Below, one piece after another: positions 32,284-43,270 of a stretch of 50,573 bases of DNA. The notes beneath the pieces were generated by a model. The model was not told the origin of the DNA, ran no database searches, and was given only the letters and a program-made list of their open reading frames with translations. Source of the DNA: Alphaproteobacteria bacterium (GTDB taxonomy: Bacteria; Pseudomonadota; Alphaproteobacteria; Rhodobacterales; Rhodobacteraceae); contig JAUILL010000025.1 in NCBI GenBank assembly GCA_030433335.1, positions 1 through 50,573 of the forward strand, written 5' to 3'. The translations under genes and the position numbers were made by a program. Numbering within the stretch: position 1 is the first letter of the stretch; each line of letters begins with the position of its first letter.

Positions 32284-33492
32284 ATGTCCCACGTTGCAGT
32301 TGTTGGGGCCGGACAGGCCGCCGCGTCACTGATTGCCGAGCTCCGCAAGCGCGGGTTTGACGGGGACATCACCCTGTTTGGTGCAGAGCCAGCCCTGCCC
32401 TATCAGCGCCCTCCTCTCTCCAAAGCCTATCTGCTTGGCGAAATGGACCTCGAGCGTCTCTACCTGCGGCCCGACCATTGGTACGAGGACAACCGCGTTA
32501 CCTTGCGTCTGGGCCAGCACGTGGACGCAATCGATGTGTCCGGCAAAACCCTGACCGTCGCCGAAGAGACTGTCGCTTGGGATCAGCTCGTGCTGACGAC
32601 TGGATCAACTCCGCGTCATCTGCCTGCTGCCATTGGTGGCGATTTGCAGAATGTCTTCGTCGTCCGCACTTTGGCCGACGTCGATGCGATGGCCCCCGAG
32701 GCGACAACCGGCAAAAAGGTTTTGATCGTCGGCGGTGGCTATATCGGCCTGGAGGCGGCAGCTGTGTGCGCCAAGCGCGACATGGATGTAACTCTGGTCG
32801 AAGCGGCTCCGCGCATTCTCGGCCGCGTCGCGTCACCCGAAACTGCGGACTATTTCCGTGAACTTCATACCTCGAATGGCGTGAAGTTGCGCGAGGGCAT
32901 CGGCCTTGCACGCCTGAACGGCACGAACGGCAAAGTCACCTCGGCAGAGTTGGCTGACGGAACCACACTCGATGTGGACTTGGTGATCGTCGGCGTCGGC
33001 ATTCACCCAACCACTGGATTGGCCGAGTCCGCCGGGATCACTTTGGACAACGGCATCGCCGTTGACGCGCAAGGTCGCACTAGCGCACCGGACATCTGGG
33101 CTGCGGGGGACTGCACCAGCTTTCCCCACGGCGACGGTCGCATGCGTCTCGAAAGCGTGCCAAATGCCATCGACCAAGCGGAATGCGTCGCACGCAATAT
33201 CCTTGGCGCTGAAGAAGCCTATGTCGCGAAGCCTTGGTTCTGGTCCGATCAGTACGACGTGAAATTGCAGATCGCTGGCCTGAACACAGGCTACGATCAC
33301 ATCGTCACCCGTGACAGCGGGGATGGCGCCAAATCGTTCTGGTACTACGCGGGCGACAAACTTCTGGCCGTCGACGCAATGAACGACGCCAAGGCCTTTA
33401 TGGTCGCGAAACGGCTGATCGAAGCAGGCCGTAGCCCAGCGCAAGATGCCGTGGCCAATCCAGAGACAAACCTGAAAACGCTGCTCAAATGA
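32284..33492 (+). CDS. FAD-dependent ferredoxin/rubredoxin-type reductase
   Basis: A 402-aa NAD(P)H-dependent flavoprotein. The FAD motif is VAVVGAGQAAASLIAEL at the N-terminus, with LPYQRPPLSK typical of ferredoxin reductases of oxygenase systems; the NAD motif is VLIVGGGYIGLEAAAVC near residue 150; WAAGDCTSF is the second FAD motif. A C-terminal reductase domain follows (WSDQYDVKLQIAGL). AGAGGA precedes the ATG at 32284. It overlaps rsmD by 4 bases. Its ferredoxin partner and pathway are unknown. Confidence 0.88.
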   Translation: MSHVAVVGAGQAAASLIAELRKRGFDGDITLFGAEPALPYQRPPLSKAYLLGEMDLERLYLRPDHWYEDNRVTLRLGQHVDAIDVSGKTLTVAEETVAWDQLVLTTGSTPRHLPAAIGGDLQNVFVVRTLADVDAMAPEATTGKKVLIVGGGYIGLEAAAVCAKRDMDVTLVEAAPRILGRVASPETADYFRELHTSNGVKLREGIGLARLNGTNGKVTSAELADGTTLDVDLVIVGVGIHPTTGLAESAGITLDNGIAVDAQGRTSAPDIWAAGDCTSFPHGDGRMRLESVPNAIDQAECVARNILGAEEAYVAKPWFWSDQYDVKLQIAGLNTGYDHIVTRDSGDGAKSFWYYAGDKLLAVDAMNDAKAFMVAKRLIEAGRSPAQDAVANPETNLKTLLK

Positions 33493-34049
33493 GGATCATC
33501 GCCGGACAGTGGCGTGGTCTGAAGCTGGCTGACGTGGGCGAAGGCGATGCCGCCGCCCACTTACGGCCCACATCTGATCGCGTTCGCGAGAGCCTGTTCA
33601 ACATTATCGGCAACCAAGGGGGCCAGTCGCCCTTGGTCGGAGCCCGCGTTCTGGATCTCTTTGCCGGAACGGGGGCCCTTGGGCTCGAAGCGCTGTCACG
33701 CGGCGCAAAGCATGTCACTTTCGTCGACGACGGCGCAAAGGCGCAGAAACTGGTCCGTCAGAACATCGACAAGTGCCGCGCGGGCGACGCGACCAAACTC
33801 CTTCGCGGGAACGCCTGTGATCTTGGGCCAAACAAGGACGCGCCTTTCGATGTGGTCTTTCTAGACCCTCCCTACGGCAAGGGTTTGGGCGATCGCGCGC
33901 TCACGTCGGCGCTCAAGAACGGATGGATTGCCTCTGACGCGCTGATTGTTTGGGAAGAGAACAGCCCACAACTACCGCCTGCTGGGTTCTTTCTGAAAGA
34001 ACATCGCAAGTTCGGCGACACCCACATCACATTCGCCGTTCCTGCCTGA
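33489..34049 (+). CDS. rsmD: 16S rRNA (guanine966-N2)-methyltransferase
   Basis: A 186-aa SAM-dependent methyltransferase that modifies G966 of 16S rRNA. It opens with the family start MRIIAGQWRGLKL and PTSDRVRESLFNI, has the SAM-binding VLDLFAGTGALGLEALSRGA and the catalytic VFLDPPYGKGLG. The length is normal. The start overlaps the upstream reductase stop (ATGA). The gene is convergent with map, with a terminator between. Confidence 0.95.
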   Translation: MRIIAGQWRGLKLADVGEGDAAAHLRPTSDRVRESLFNIIGNQGGQSPLVGARVLDLFAGTGALGLEALSRGAKHVTFVDDGAKAQKLVRQNIDKCRAGDATKLLRGNACDLGPNKDAPFDVVFLDPPYGKGLGDRALTSALKNGWIASDALIVWEENSPQLPPAGFFLKEHRKFGDTHITFAVPA

Positions 34050-34069
34050 TCATTCGCCCCATCGGCATG

Positions 34070-34096
34070 AAAAAAGGGAAGGCTTCCGCCCTCCCC
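34070..34096 (-). terminator. terminator of map
   Basis: GGGAAGGC/GCCCTCCC with one mismatch around TTCC; the minus strand then reads six T. It lies between convergent rsmD and map and suits map better. Confidence 0.7.
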
Positions 34097-34129
34097 TCGC
34101 ATCTCTATCAGGACGTTCGCAGATGGCCC

Positions 34130-34939
34130 TCAGAAGGTGGGATGGAATTTCCCAGCCGGCGAAAGAGTGAAGATCTCGCAACCTTCAGCGGTGACACCAA
34201 TCGAATGCTCGAACTGCGCGCTCAGCGATTTGTCGCGAGTCACAGCTGTCCAATCGTCTGCAAGCACCTTGGTTTCGGGACGGCCCAAGTTCACCATCGG
34301 CTCAATGGTAAAGAACATCCCTTCTTCAAGCACAGGTCCGGTGCCAGCGCGGCCATAGTGCAGCACGTTCGGCGGCGCGTGGAAGACAGTGCCCAAGCCA
34401 TGCCCGCAGAAATCGCGCACAACAGACATGCGCTGCGCTTCGACAAAGCTCTGGATCGCGTAGCCGATGTCGCCAAAGGTGTTGCCCGGTTTGACCACTT
34501 CGATCCCGCGCATAAGCGCCTCGTGGGTCACGTCCAGCAGCCGCTCTGCTTTGCGAGGAACTTTGCCCGCGACGTACATGCGGCTGGTATCACCATACCA
34601 ACCATCCACGATCACGGTGACATCAATATTCAGGATGTCACCTTCCTTCAGCTTCTTGTCGCCGGGGATGCCGTGGCAAACAACGTGGTTCACACTGATA
34701 CAGCTGGCGTGCTTGTACCCGCGATATCCGATCGTGGCCGAGGTCGCGCCGGATGCGTTCACCTTGTCTTCGATGATCCGGTCAATCTCGCCGGTGGTCT
34801 GGCCGACAAACACATGCTCGGCGATTTCGTCCAGAATTTGCGCAGCCAGACGGCCCGCCGCATGCATTCCGGCAAAGTCGGCGGCCTCGTGTATACGGAT
34901 CCCGTCTTTGGTCATCCGCCCTTGGTGTCGCTTTTCCAA
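34130..34939 (-). CDS. map: methionine aminopeptidase type I
   Basis: A 269-aa metalloprotease that removes the initiator methionine from new proteins. Metal ligands are in DVTVIVDGWYGDTSRMYV (two Asp), RDFCGHGLGTVFHAPPNV (His), FFTIEPMV (Glu) and QFEHSIGVT (Glu). The TTG at 34939 (LEKRHQGRMTKDG) has AGGAG at the right spacing, and the relatives start in this place. An ATG at 34915 is an alternative; ATGs further upstream give unlikely sequence. sfsA lies upstream in the same direction. Confidence 0.93.
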   Translation of the reverse strand: MEKRHQGRMTKDGIRIHEAADFAGMHAAGRLAAQILDEIAEHVFVGQTTGEIDRIIEDKVNASGATSATIGYRGYKHASCISVNHVVCHGIPGDKKLKEGDILNIDVTVIVDGWYGDTSRMYVAGKVPRKAERLLDVTHEALMRGIEVVKPGNTFGDIGYAIQSFVEAQRMSVVRDFCGHGLGTVFHAPPNVLHYGRAGTGPVLEEGMFFTIEPMVNLGRPETKVLADDWTAVTRDKSLSAQFEHSIGVTAEGCEIFTLSPAGKFHPTF

Positions 34940-35018
34940 TGGGCTCTCCTTTGTATTCGCTGAGCCATATCTAAGAAAATTTGTGGCCATTTGCCAGAAG
35001 CTGCGCATCTTTGGCAAT

Positions 35019-35738
35019 TCATAACGCCTGTGCATTTTGGTCGACGGGCAACTCTTGACCGAAAAACACACCGTTCACAGTGATATCTGTACCATAGCAG
35101 ATCGCCTCGACACCAGCCGCACGGGCTGCGTCAAAGGCGCGTGCATAGTTCGGGTCCAGATCTGCGGCCAGCTTGAACCGTGCGCAATCGGTGCGCTGAA
35201 TCAGGAACAGCATGACGGCGCGGTGCCCTTGGGCGACCATCTCTGTCAGCTCGGCCAAGTGCTTTGCCCCACGGGCCGTTACGCAATCGGGGAATTCGGC
35301 CCAATCGCCATCTCGCAAGGTCACACTTTTAACCTCGACATAGGCGTCGGGTAGCCCCTCGCCCGTCAGCAGGAAGTCCACCCGGCTGTTGGTCCCATAC
35401 TTCACTTCGGGCCGTATCGTGGTGTACGCGGCCAAACTGGCGACCTTGCCCGCCCGCAGCCCTTCGCCCACCACACGGTTCGGGATCGAGGTGTCGATGC
35501 CCGCCATATGCCCGTCCTCTAGCTCGACCAGACGCCATCCGTAGTCGAGCTTCTTTTTCGGATCGTCATTCGGTTCCAGCCAGCAGCGCATGCCGGGGTC
35601 TTTCAGTCCGAGCATCGCGCCCGGGTTCGGGCAATGGGCACGCACCTCTTGCCCAGTTTCCTCTAGGATCATGTCCGACAGAAACCGGTTGTAACGGCGT
35701 ACCAGCCGCGCTGGGATCAAAGGGGTCGCAAATTCCAT
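35019..35738 (-). CDS. sfsA: sugar fermentation stimulation protein SfsA
   Basis: A 239-aa protein of the SfsA family: RLVRRYNRFLSDMIL near the N-terminus, AHCPNPGAMLGL, VKYGTNSRVDFLL, YVEVKSVTLRDG and a C-terminal region with LAADLDPNYARAF. The fold combines an OB-like N-terminus with a nuclease-like domain holding the D-E-K residues (VDF, VEVKS), and a role in nucleic-acid binding has been suggested. The length is typical. The ATG at 35738 starts the conserved part. Confidence 0.93.
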   Translation of the reverse strand: MEFATPLIPARLVRRYNRFLSDMILEETGQEVRAHCPNPGAMLGLKDPGMRCWLEPNDDPKKKLDYGWRLVELEDGHMAGIDTSIPNRVVGEGLRAGKVASLAAYTTIRPEVKYGTNSRVDFLLTGEGLPDAYVEVKSVTLRDGDWAEFPDCVTARGAKHLAELTEMVAQGHRAVMLFLIQRTDCARFKLAADLDPNYARAFDAARAAGVEAICYGTDITVNGVFFGQELPVDQNAQAL

Positions 35739-35848
35739 GGCTTTGGATGTACGGGCATCGGCCAAGTTTGGCAAATCCAACCGCTTCCTATGGAAAAGGC
35801 CCCACCGCTGCCCTAGCATCTGCACGTAACATCGAAACGGAGCCGTCC

Positions 35849-36571
35849 ATGCCCAATCCCACCGCCGCCATGCTCGTGATCGGAGACGAAATTCTGTCCG
35901 GTCGCACGCGCGATTCCAACATGAATTATCTGGCCGGTGAATTGACCAAGATCGGGATCGACCTGAAGGAAGCCCGCGTGGTCAGCGACGACCGCGAAGC
36001 CATTATCGCAGCAGTTCAGGCGCTGTCGGCGGCCTATGATCATGTGTTCACCTCGGGCGGGATCGGGCCGACCCACGATGACATCACCGCAGAATGCATC
36101 GCCGCCGCGTTCAACACGCATATCGACGTGCGCGACGACGCCCGTGCGCTGCTTCAGGCCCATTACGACGCCCGTGGACAAGAACTGAACGAAGCCCGCC
36201 TGCGCATGGCCCGCATTCCGGACGGCGCCGCCCTGATCGACAATCCGGTCAGCACCGCGCCCGGATTCACCCTGCAGAACGTCAACGTGATGGCGGGTGT
36301 CCCCAGCGTGTTTCAGGCGATGGTCGCCAGCGTCCTGCCCCATCTGGTTGGAGGCGCGCCCCTACTGTCCCAAACCCTGTGCCTGATGCGCGGCGAAGGT
36401 GATGTGGCCACGCCTCTGTCCGCATTGGCAGCCGACTTCCCTGATCTCTCGATTGGCTCCTACCCGTTCCAGCGCGATGGCGTTTACGGCACCAACATCG
36501 TGGTGCGCGGAACAGACGGCGCGATGATCGACGCTGCGATGACCCGTCTCGCCGCAGAGGTCGCCGCCTAA
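35849..36571 (+). CDS. CinA N-terminal-type (molybdopterin-binding fold) protein
   Basis: A 240-aa protein with the MoCF/CinA N-terminal domain: AAMLVIGDEILSGRTRDSN, GIDLKEARVVSDDREAI and FTSGGIGPTHDDITAECIAA. It lacks the C-terminal nicotinamide-nucleotide amidase domain of full CinA. In some bacteria this domain is an ADP-ribose pyrophosphatase; its role here is open. ACGGAGC lies upstream of the ATG. It leads a four-gene operon in which each start overlaps the previous stop. Confidence 0.88.
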   Translation: MPNPTAAMLVIGDEILSGRTRDSNMNYLAGELTKIGIDLKEARVVSDDREAIIAAVQALSAAYDHVFTSGGIGPTHDDITAECIAAAFNTHIDVRDDARALLQAHYDARGQELNEARLRMARIPDGAALIDNPVSTAPGFTLQNVNVMAGVPSVFQAMVASVLPHLVGGAPLLSQTLCLMRGEGDVATPLSALAADFPDLSIGSYPFQRDGVYGTNIVVRGTDGAMIDAAMTRLAAEVAA

Positions 36572-37287
36572 TGGACCTGCGCTATTTCGACGTGGTAGAC
36601 GCCACGTGGCCGCCTTATGCCATCACGCGGACCGGCCCTTGGCTGATCCGAGAGGGGCGCGGCGGTGGCAAACGGGTAAGCGCGGCGTCTGCGGCGGACA
36701 CACCCGATGCCAGTGACATCCCCTCGGCCGTCGCAGCGATGCGCGCCCTTGGCCAACCCGACCTCTTTATGCTGCGTCCCGTGGATGACGTGCTGGATCA
36801 AACACTCGCGGACCAAGGCTACGAGGTCATCGACCCCGTGCACATCTACACCTGCGATCCGGCGCAAATCGGCGCGGAGGACATCCCCGCAGTGACCTGC
36901 TTCGAGACCGAGACACCCTTGGCGATCATGCAGGAAATCTGGGCGGAAGGCGGCATCGGCCCCGACCGTTTGGCCGTGATGGCCCGCGCCAAGGGACCGA
37001 AGACCTATCTCTTGGGCCGGACACAGGACCGCGCGGCGGGCACAGCCTTTGTCGCCATCCATGACGGGGTCGCGATGCTCCACGCCCTAGAGGTGCTAGA
37101 GACGTTCCGCGGCAAAGGATTGGGTCGACACCTGATGCGCGCCGCCGCACGCTGGGCCGTCCGTCAGGGGGCCTCGGAACTGGCCCTTCTGGTCACGCGC
37201 AAGAATGTGCCTGCGAACGCGCTCTACGCTTCCTTGGGCATGTCGGTTGTGGGAAGCTACCACTACCGCATTAAGGACAACGCATAA
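36571..37287 (+). CDS. GNAT-family acetyltransferase
   Basis: A 238-aa protein whose C-terminal half is a GNAT fold, with the acetyl-CoA loop ALEVLETFRGKGLGRHLMRA and YASLGMSVVGSYHYRIK at the end. The N-terminal half (~1-115) looks like a degenerate second GNAT domain. The substrate cannot be predicted. The start shares one base with the stop of the CinA-like gene (TAATG), so it is translationally coupled. Confidence 0.85.
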   Translation: MDLRYFDVVDATWPPYAITRTGPWLIREGRGGGKRVSAASAADTPDASDIPSAVAAMRALGQPDLFMLRPVDDVLDQTLADQGYEVIDPVHIYTCDPAQIGAEDIPAVTCFETETPLAIMQEIWAEGGIGPDRLAVMARAKGPKTYLLGRTQDRAAGTAFVAIHDGVAMLHALEVLETFRGKGLGRHLMRAAARWAVRQGASELALLVTRKNVPANALYASLGMSVVGSYHYRIKDNA

Positions 37288-37853
37288 TGACTGACCAGCC
37301 GACTGCCCTGAACCTGCCTCCGGTCGACCCGCTACCGGAAGACACGCAGAAGTATTTCGACATCTGCATGGAAAAGCTCGGTATGGTCCCGAATGTCCTG
37401 CGTGCCTATGCGTTCGACATCGACAAGCTGAATGCCTTCACCGCGATGTACAACGACCTGATGCTGGCAGAGAGCGGCCTGACCAAGCTAGAGCGCGAGA
37501 TGATTGCGGTCGCTGTGTCAGCGCAGAACAAATGCTTCTACTGTCTCGTCGCGCATGGGGCCGCTGTGCGCCAACTGTCCGGCGATCCGGCCTTGGGCGA
37601 GGCTTTGGTCATGAACTACCGCGTGGCCCCCATCACGGCCCGTCAGCGGTCGATGCTCGACTTCTCGGTCCAGATGACGATCGCCAGCAGCACCATCGAA
37701 GAGGCAAACCGCCAAACCCTGCGCGAACATGGTTTCACAGACCGCGACATTTGGGACATCGCCTCGGTCGCGTCTTTCTACAATATGACGAACCGCATGG
37801 CCTCGGCGGTCGATATGCGCCCCAACAGCGAATACCACGCCCTCGCACGATGA
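37287..37853 (+). CDS. peroxidase-related protein (AhpD/carboxymuconolactone decarboxylase family)
   Basis: A 188-aa AhpD-like protein with the CxxC-and-His redox motif NKCFYCLVAHGAAVRQL near residue 82. This branch is the uncharacterised peroxidase-related group. It is coupled to the GNAT gene by TAATG and to the OmpA-like gene by ATGA. A thiol-redox role is likely from the motif; the physiological partner is unknown. Confidence 0.88.
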   Translation: MTDQPTALNLPPVDPLPEDTQKYFDICMEKLGMVPNVLRAYAFDIDKLNAFTAMYNDLMLAESGLTKLEREMIAVAVSAQNKCFYCLVAHGAAVRQLSGDPALGEALVMNYRVAPITARQRSMLDFSVQMTIASSTIEEANRQTLREHGFTDRDIWDIASVASFYNMTNRMASAVDMRPNSEYHALAR

Positions 37854-38770
37854 AGTTTGGCAGTGTTTTTTTGAGTTTTGCGCTTTGTGCCGCGACCCAA
37901 GCGACGGCGCTGGATCTGGCTGTGCCTGCCGGAGCAAATCTGGTCTATTCCGTCCCGGCACAAGCAGACAACTACAAGATGCCGGTCGGCCCCTTTGCAG
38001 ACGGTGCGATCCCGACAAAGACCGTGGATGGACAGGTCTCGCTTCAGGTCTGGCAGGTGATCAATCGCGATCTAACGACGCGATCTTTGCTCGATATGCT
38101 GAAGGCACAGATCGCGCTTCAAGGCTTTGAGACGGTTTTCACCTGCACGACGCTCGAATGCGGCGGCTTTGACTTCCGCTTTAAGACGCGGGTGGCCCCC
38201 GGTCCCGAGATGTATGTCAACCTGCGCGATTTTCGCTTTGTCTCGACCCAAAACGATGACGGCGAAGCACTGAGCCTACTGGTCAGCCGTCAAGACGAGC
38301 ATGGCTTTGTTCAGCTGATCCACGTTGCCTCTGACGACGCGCAAAGCACGGTTGAAACCACCGCGCCAGCCCCAACGGTCGCTGTCAGCTATGCACGCCC
38401 GTTGTTGAAGGAACTGGTCGGCACCGGACATGCCCTCCTGAGCGATGTCACCTTCGAGAGTGGGAAGACGCAACTGGCCAGCACAGATCATGAGAGCCTG
38501 AAAACGCTGGCCGAGTACCTGCAGCAAAACCCAACACGCAAAATTCTATTGGTCGGGCATACCGACGCCACAGGTAGCCTTGATGGCAACATCGCCGTGT
38601 CACGAAGCCGTGCGCAATCCGTGCGGACAGCTTTGGTGCAAGAGTACGGGGTTGCAGGCGCTCAGGTGGACGCTCAGGGCGCCGGATACCTCTCGCCTGT
38701 AGCCAGTAACGATACCGAAGACGGGCGCACGGCAAACCGTCGTGTCGAGGCTGTCCTGCTCCCCGAATAG
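37850..38770 (+). CDS. OmpA-family protein
   Basis: A 306-aa exported protein. A signal peptide (MKFGSVFLSFALCAATQATA) is followed by an N-terminal domain of ~170 residues with a probable disulfide (FTCTTLECGGFD), then an OmpA C-terminal peptidoglycan-binding domain from ~residue 200: DVTFESGKTQLASTDHESLK, ILLVGHTDATGSLDGN, ISRSRAQSVR-like helix and GRTANRRVEAVL. It probably links the outer membrane or periplasm to peptidoglycan. The start overlaps the AhpD-like stop by 4 bases. The convergent LysR gene ends one base after this stop. Confidence 0.9.
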   Translation: MKFGSVFLSFALCAATQATALDLAVPAGANLVYSVPAQADNYKMPVGPFADGAIPTKTVDGQVSLQVWQVINRDLTTRSLLDMLKAQIALQGFETVFTCTTLECGGFDFRFKTRVAPGPEMYVNLRDFRFVSTQNDDGEALSLLVSRQDEHGFVQLIHVASDDAQSTVETTAPAPTVAVSYARPLLKELVGTGHALLSDVTFESGKTQLASTDHESLKTLAEYLQQNPTRKILLVGHTDATGSLDGNIAVSRSRAQSVRTALVQEYGVAGAQVDAQGAGYLSPVASNDTEDGRTANRRVEAVLLPE

Positions 38771-38771
38771 C

Positions 38772-39677
38772 TTACCAGCTATCGGGGCCTTTTTCGGAAA
38801 ACGCATCGACTAGGAAGTCGATGAAGGCACGCACCTTGGGCTGGGGAAAGCGGCCCGGCGGGTAAACCGCGTAGATACCTTGAGTGTCCACAGGCAGATC
38901 AGGGATCACATCTACGATCTCGCCCCGCTTCATCGCCTCCGCATAGAGGAAAGACGGCAAATACGCGATCCCGAGGCCAGAGATGGCCGCGTTCAGCAAG
39001 GATTGTCCGTCATTGACGCTCAGCCAGCCTGCAGTACGGATCTGGCGTTTTTCACCTGACGGCGCGGTCACCTTCCACACACTGCCGTTGGACTGGTTCG
39101 AATAGTGCAGCAGCTTGTGCTCATTCAGATCATCGAGCCGGTTCGGACGACCATACCGCTCGAGGTACTCGGGCGATGCAATCATCCGCATCTTCGTTTC
39201 GGTCAGTTTGCGGGCGCGCAGAGAGCTGTCTTCCAGCTCTCCGATGCGAACCGCCAGATCAAATCCTTCGGAGATCAACTCGACGTAGCGGTTGTTCAGA
39301 ACCATGTTGACGCTGATGTCCGGATAGGTCGCCAGGAAGTCTCCCAAAACGGGGCTCAGATGGTTCACGCCAAAGTCAGTTGCCACCGAAATTCGCAATT
39401 GCCCAGAGGGCGCGGCTTGCATGGATGTGACCAAAGCGTCGGCCTCTCCGGCGTCTGTCAGGACGCGGCGGGCGCGGTCGTAATACGCCAATCCGATCTC
39501 CGTCGGGCTGACCCTTCTGGTTGTCCTGTTCAACAATCTTGCACCTAACCGTGCCTCGAGTGAGGAGACATGCTTCGAGACCGCCGACTTTGAAATCCCC
39601 ATTTTCTTTGCCGCATCCGTAAACCCGCCTTGGTCTACGACTGTTGCGAAAGCTTCCATTTCAGTGAGCCGATCCAT
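38772..39677 (-). CDS. LysR-family transcriptional regulator
   Basis: A 301-aa LysR regulator. The helix-turn-helix is AFATVVDQGGFTDAAKKMGI and SKSAVSKHVSSLEARLGARL at residues ~8-47; the effector domain follows (LRISVATDFGVNHLSPVLGD). GAGGA lies 6 bases before the ATG at 39677. The upstream FadH-type gene is in the same direction, 175 bases away. The target is unknown; quinone- or aldehyde-type electrophiles are common effectors of this subgroup (AaeR/DsdC-like relatives, general family knowledge). Confidence 0.9.
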   Translation of the reverse strand: MDRLTEMEAFATVVDQGGFTDAAKKMGISKSAVSKHVSSLEARLGARLLNRTTRRVSPTEIGLAYYDRARRVLTDAGEADALVTSMQAAPSGQLRISVATDFGVNHLSPVLGDFLATYPDISVNMVLNNRYVELISEGFDLAVRIGELEDSSLRARKLTETKMRMIASPEYLERYGRPNRLDDLNEHKLLHYSNQSNGSVWKVTAPSGEKRQIRTAGWLSVNDGQSLLNAAISGLGIAYLPSFLYAEAMKRGEIVDVIPDLPVDTQGIYAVYPPGRFPQPKVRAFIDFLVDAFSEKGPDSW

Positions 39678-39852
39678 GCCCATTCCTCGATACACTTTGA
39701 CCTGCCCTGTTCCTGCCCAGAGATTGGGGCAGCACTGTGTCCAAGGGCGGACAATTGCGGGGAATGATAGGGATCGTTCCTCAAACCGAAACAACAATTA
39801 TGTAGGATCACCCCCTCCTAACGGGTCTATCTTTTGCATCTTTAACGCTCGG

Positions 39853-41940
<2,088 letters not shown>

Positions 41941-41956
41941 TCAGAATAGTGTGGTG

Positions 41957-42343
41957 TTACCCGCGGTCGGTCCCCGTTTCGACACAGTGACGGCGGAAGG
42001 CCCGCTTGAGCAGGTCAAGTTCGGCCCGCAGCAGATCCACTTCGACGCGAATATCATGGGCCAAAGCCTGCCCTGCGACCAGATTGAAAGCCCCGACCCG
42101 CTCATGGGTCTCTGCGTCGGCAATCAAATAGGTCTGCACGCCTTCCGAGATAGTTTCGGGCGGGATCGGCACGCGCAATTGCCAGCCGCTCTCCATATCT
42201 TCCAGCGTCACGCCATCCAGCGGCTCGCCTTGGTGGCTGACAGAAATGGCGGGCTTCTCGCCATTCCGACCGCCATCCCGCACGAGGACGCCCTCCCATA
42301 CACCCTCGATGATGCGGGTTTTGGTCACGGACAAATCAGTCAT
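41957..42343 (-). CDS. hypothetical protein, 128 aa
   Basis: A soluble 128-aa protein of unknown function. The N-terminal part is beta-rich (IIEGVWEGVLVRDGG, WQLRVPIPPETISEGVQTYL) and a C-terminal helix (AELDLLKRAFRRHC) may form a coiled coil. It lies 15 bases downstream of the 257-aa hypothetical gene in the same direction, so the two probably form an operon. It may be roseobacter-restricted; I know no characterised homologue. Confidence 0.75.
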   Translation of the reverse strand: MTDLSVTKTRIIEGVWEGVLVRDGGRNGEKPAISVSHQGEPLDGVTLEDMESGWQLRVPIPPETISEGVQTYLIADAETHERVGAFNLVAGQALAHDIRVEVDLLRAELDLLKRAFRRHCVETGTDRG

Positions 42344-42358
42344 CAGGACATCCTTTTC

Positions 42359-43132
42359 TTAAATCTCGGCCCGCGGCAGGCGACAGAACGTCAGATCGCG
42401 GATCGTGACCTGATTCATTTGAGCACCTTCGAAAATCAGGTCGACCCACGCGCTTTCAAGCCGGTTCTCGGCGATCTCGCTGTAGCCAAGATCGAACTCG
42501 ACCATCATCTCTCCGCCCTGCTGCATCGGCACCTCGCGCACGATCTGTTCGGTGTTCGGACCGTGTTTGATGTTCAGACGCGCAAAAATCTCGAGCGGTT
42601 TCTCGGCGACGATCTGCGTGTCCATACGGATCAAGTGCTTGCGGCGCAGGCCACTCAGCGCCTCTTTGGGCAGGTCGACAGCAATCGACAAGAAACTGCC
42701 ATCAAAGCGAAAGACGTCCATGCGGAGAGCATAGGCAGCAAGATCGGATTCGCGCGTGTTCCTGATCTGCCGCAGAGTCAATTCAGACGACGAGCAGTCG
42801 TGAAAGATCGTAGACCCTTCGGCGAACTCTGTATTGCTGGCGACAGAAGCCATACCTTTGTGCGGCACAGGCTCGCGCCACAAGGGCGGGCGCCATCCCC
42901 AATCAGAGTCTCTTGGACGACGAAACACATCCGACCCGATTGCAGGCAAGGCAAGCCGGCTGTCAGCGACAGCGATCACTCGATCCAGATGGTGCCGCAA
43001 AAGTTTGGCACGGTTGTTCTGAACGCGAAGACGGCTCAGGTCGATGCCCTCGGCCCCTTCGGCCAGAGCAGCCCAGCGCTGTAGGATGCGCCGAAAGACG
43101 ATCGTATTAATCAGTCGTCTGGTCTTGCCCAT
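42359..43132 (-). CDS. conserved Rhodobacteraceae protein (possibly DUF6478)
   Basis: A 257-aa protein with a basic N-terminus (MGKTRRLINTIVFRRILQRW) and a recognisable block AGSDVFRRPRDSDW-like (SDVFRRPRDSDWGWRPPLW) near residue 85. The C-terminal half is beta-rich with alternating charged strands. I recall this pattern from a Rhodobacterales family of unknown function, possibly DUF6478, but cannot confirm it. The start at 43132 is chosen from GGGATTG upstream; further upstream sequence is less likely coding. A 13-base dyad lies ~75 bases upstream. Confidence 0.75.
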   Translation of the reverse strand: MGKTRRLINTIVFRRILQRWAALAEGAEGIDLSRLRVQNNRAKLLRHHLDRVIAVADSRLALPAIGSDVFRRPRDSDWGWRPPLWREPVPHKGMASVASNTEFAEGSTIFHDCSSSELTLRQIRNTRESDLAAYALRMDVFRFDGSFLSIAVDLPKEALSGLRRKHLIRMDTQIVAEKPLEIFARLNIKHGPNTEQIVREVPMQQGGEMMVEFDLGYSEIAENRLESAWVDLIFEGAQMNQVTIRDLTFCRLPRAEI

Positions 43133-43206
43133 ATTTAGCAATCCCTTTCTTGGGTCTTTTCTGAACCTTATCAAGAAAACTGACAGATAAACCTAGAGAA
43201 GAATAG

Positions 43207-43219
43207 CTGCGGACCGCAG
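43207..43219. repeat. perfect dyad CTGCGG-A-CCGCAG
   Basis: A 13-base palindrome between the 257-aa gene and the lipoprotein gene, followed on the plus strand by ATTTTTATT. It could be an operator of the downstream minus-strand gene. A second palindrome, CCCCGATCGGGG, lies at 43253-43264 after the lipoprotein stop. Confidence 0.45.
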
Positions 43220-43270
43220 ATTTTTATTCTCAATCGTGAACAATCATGCGCTCCCCGATCGGGGTGCCTA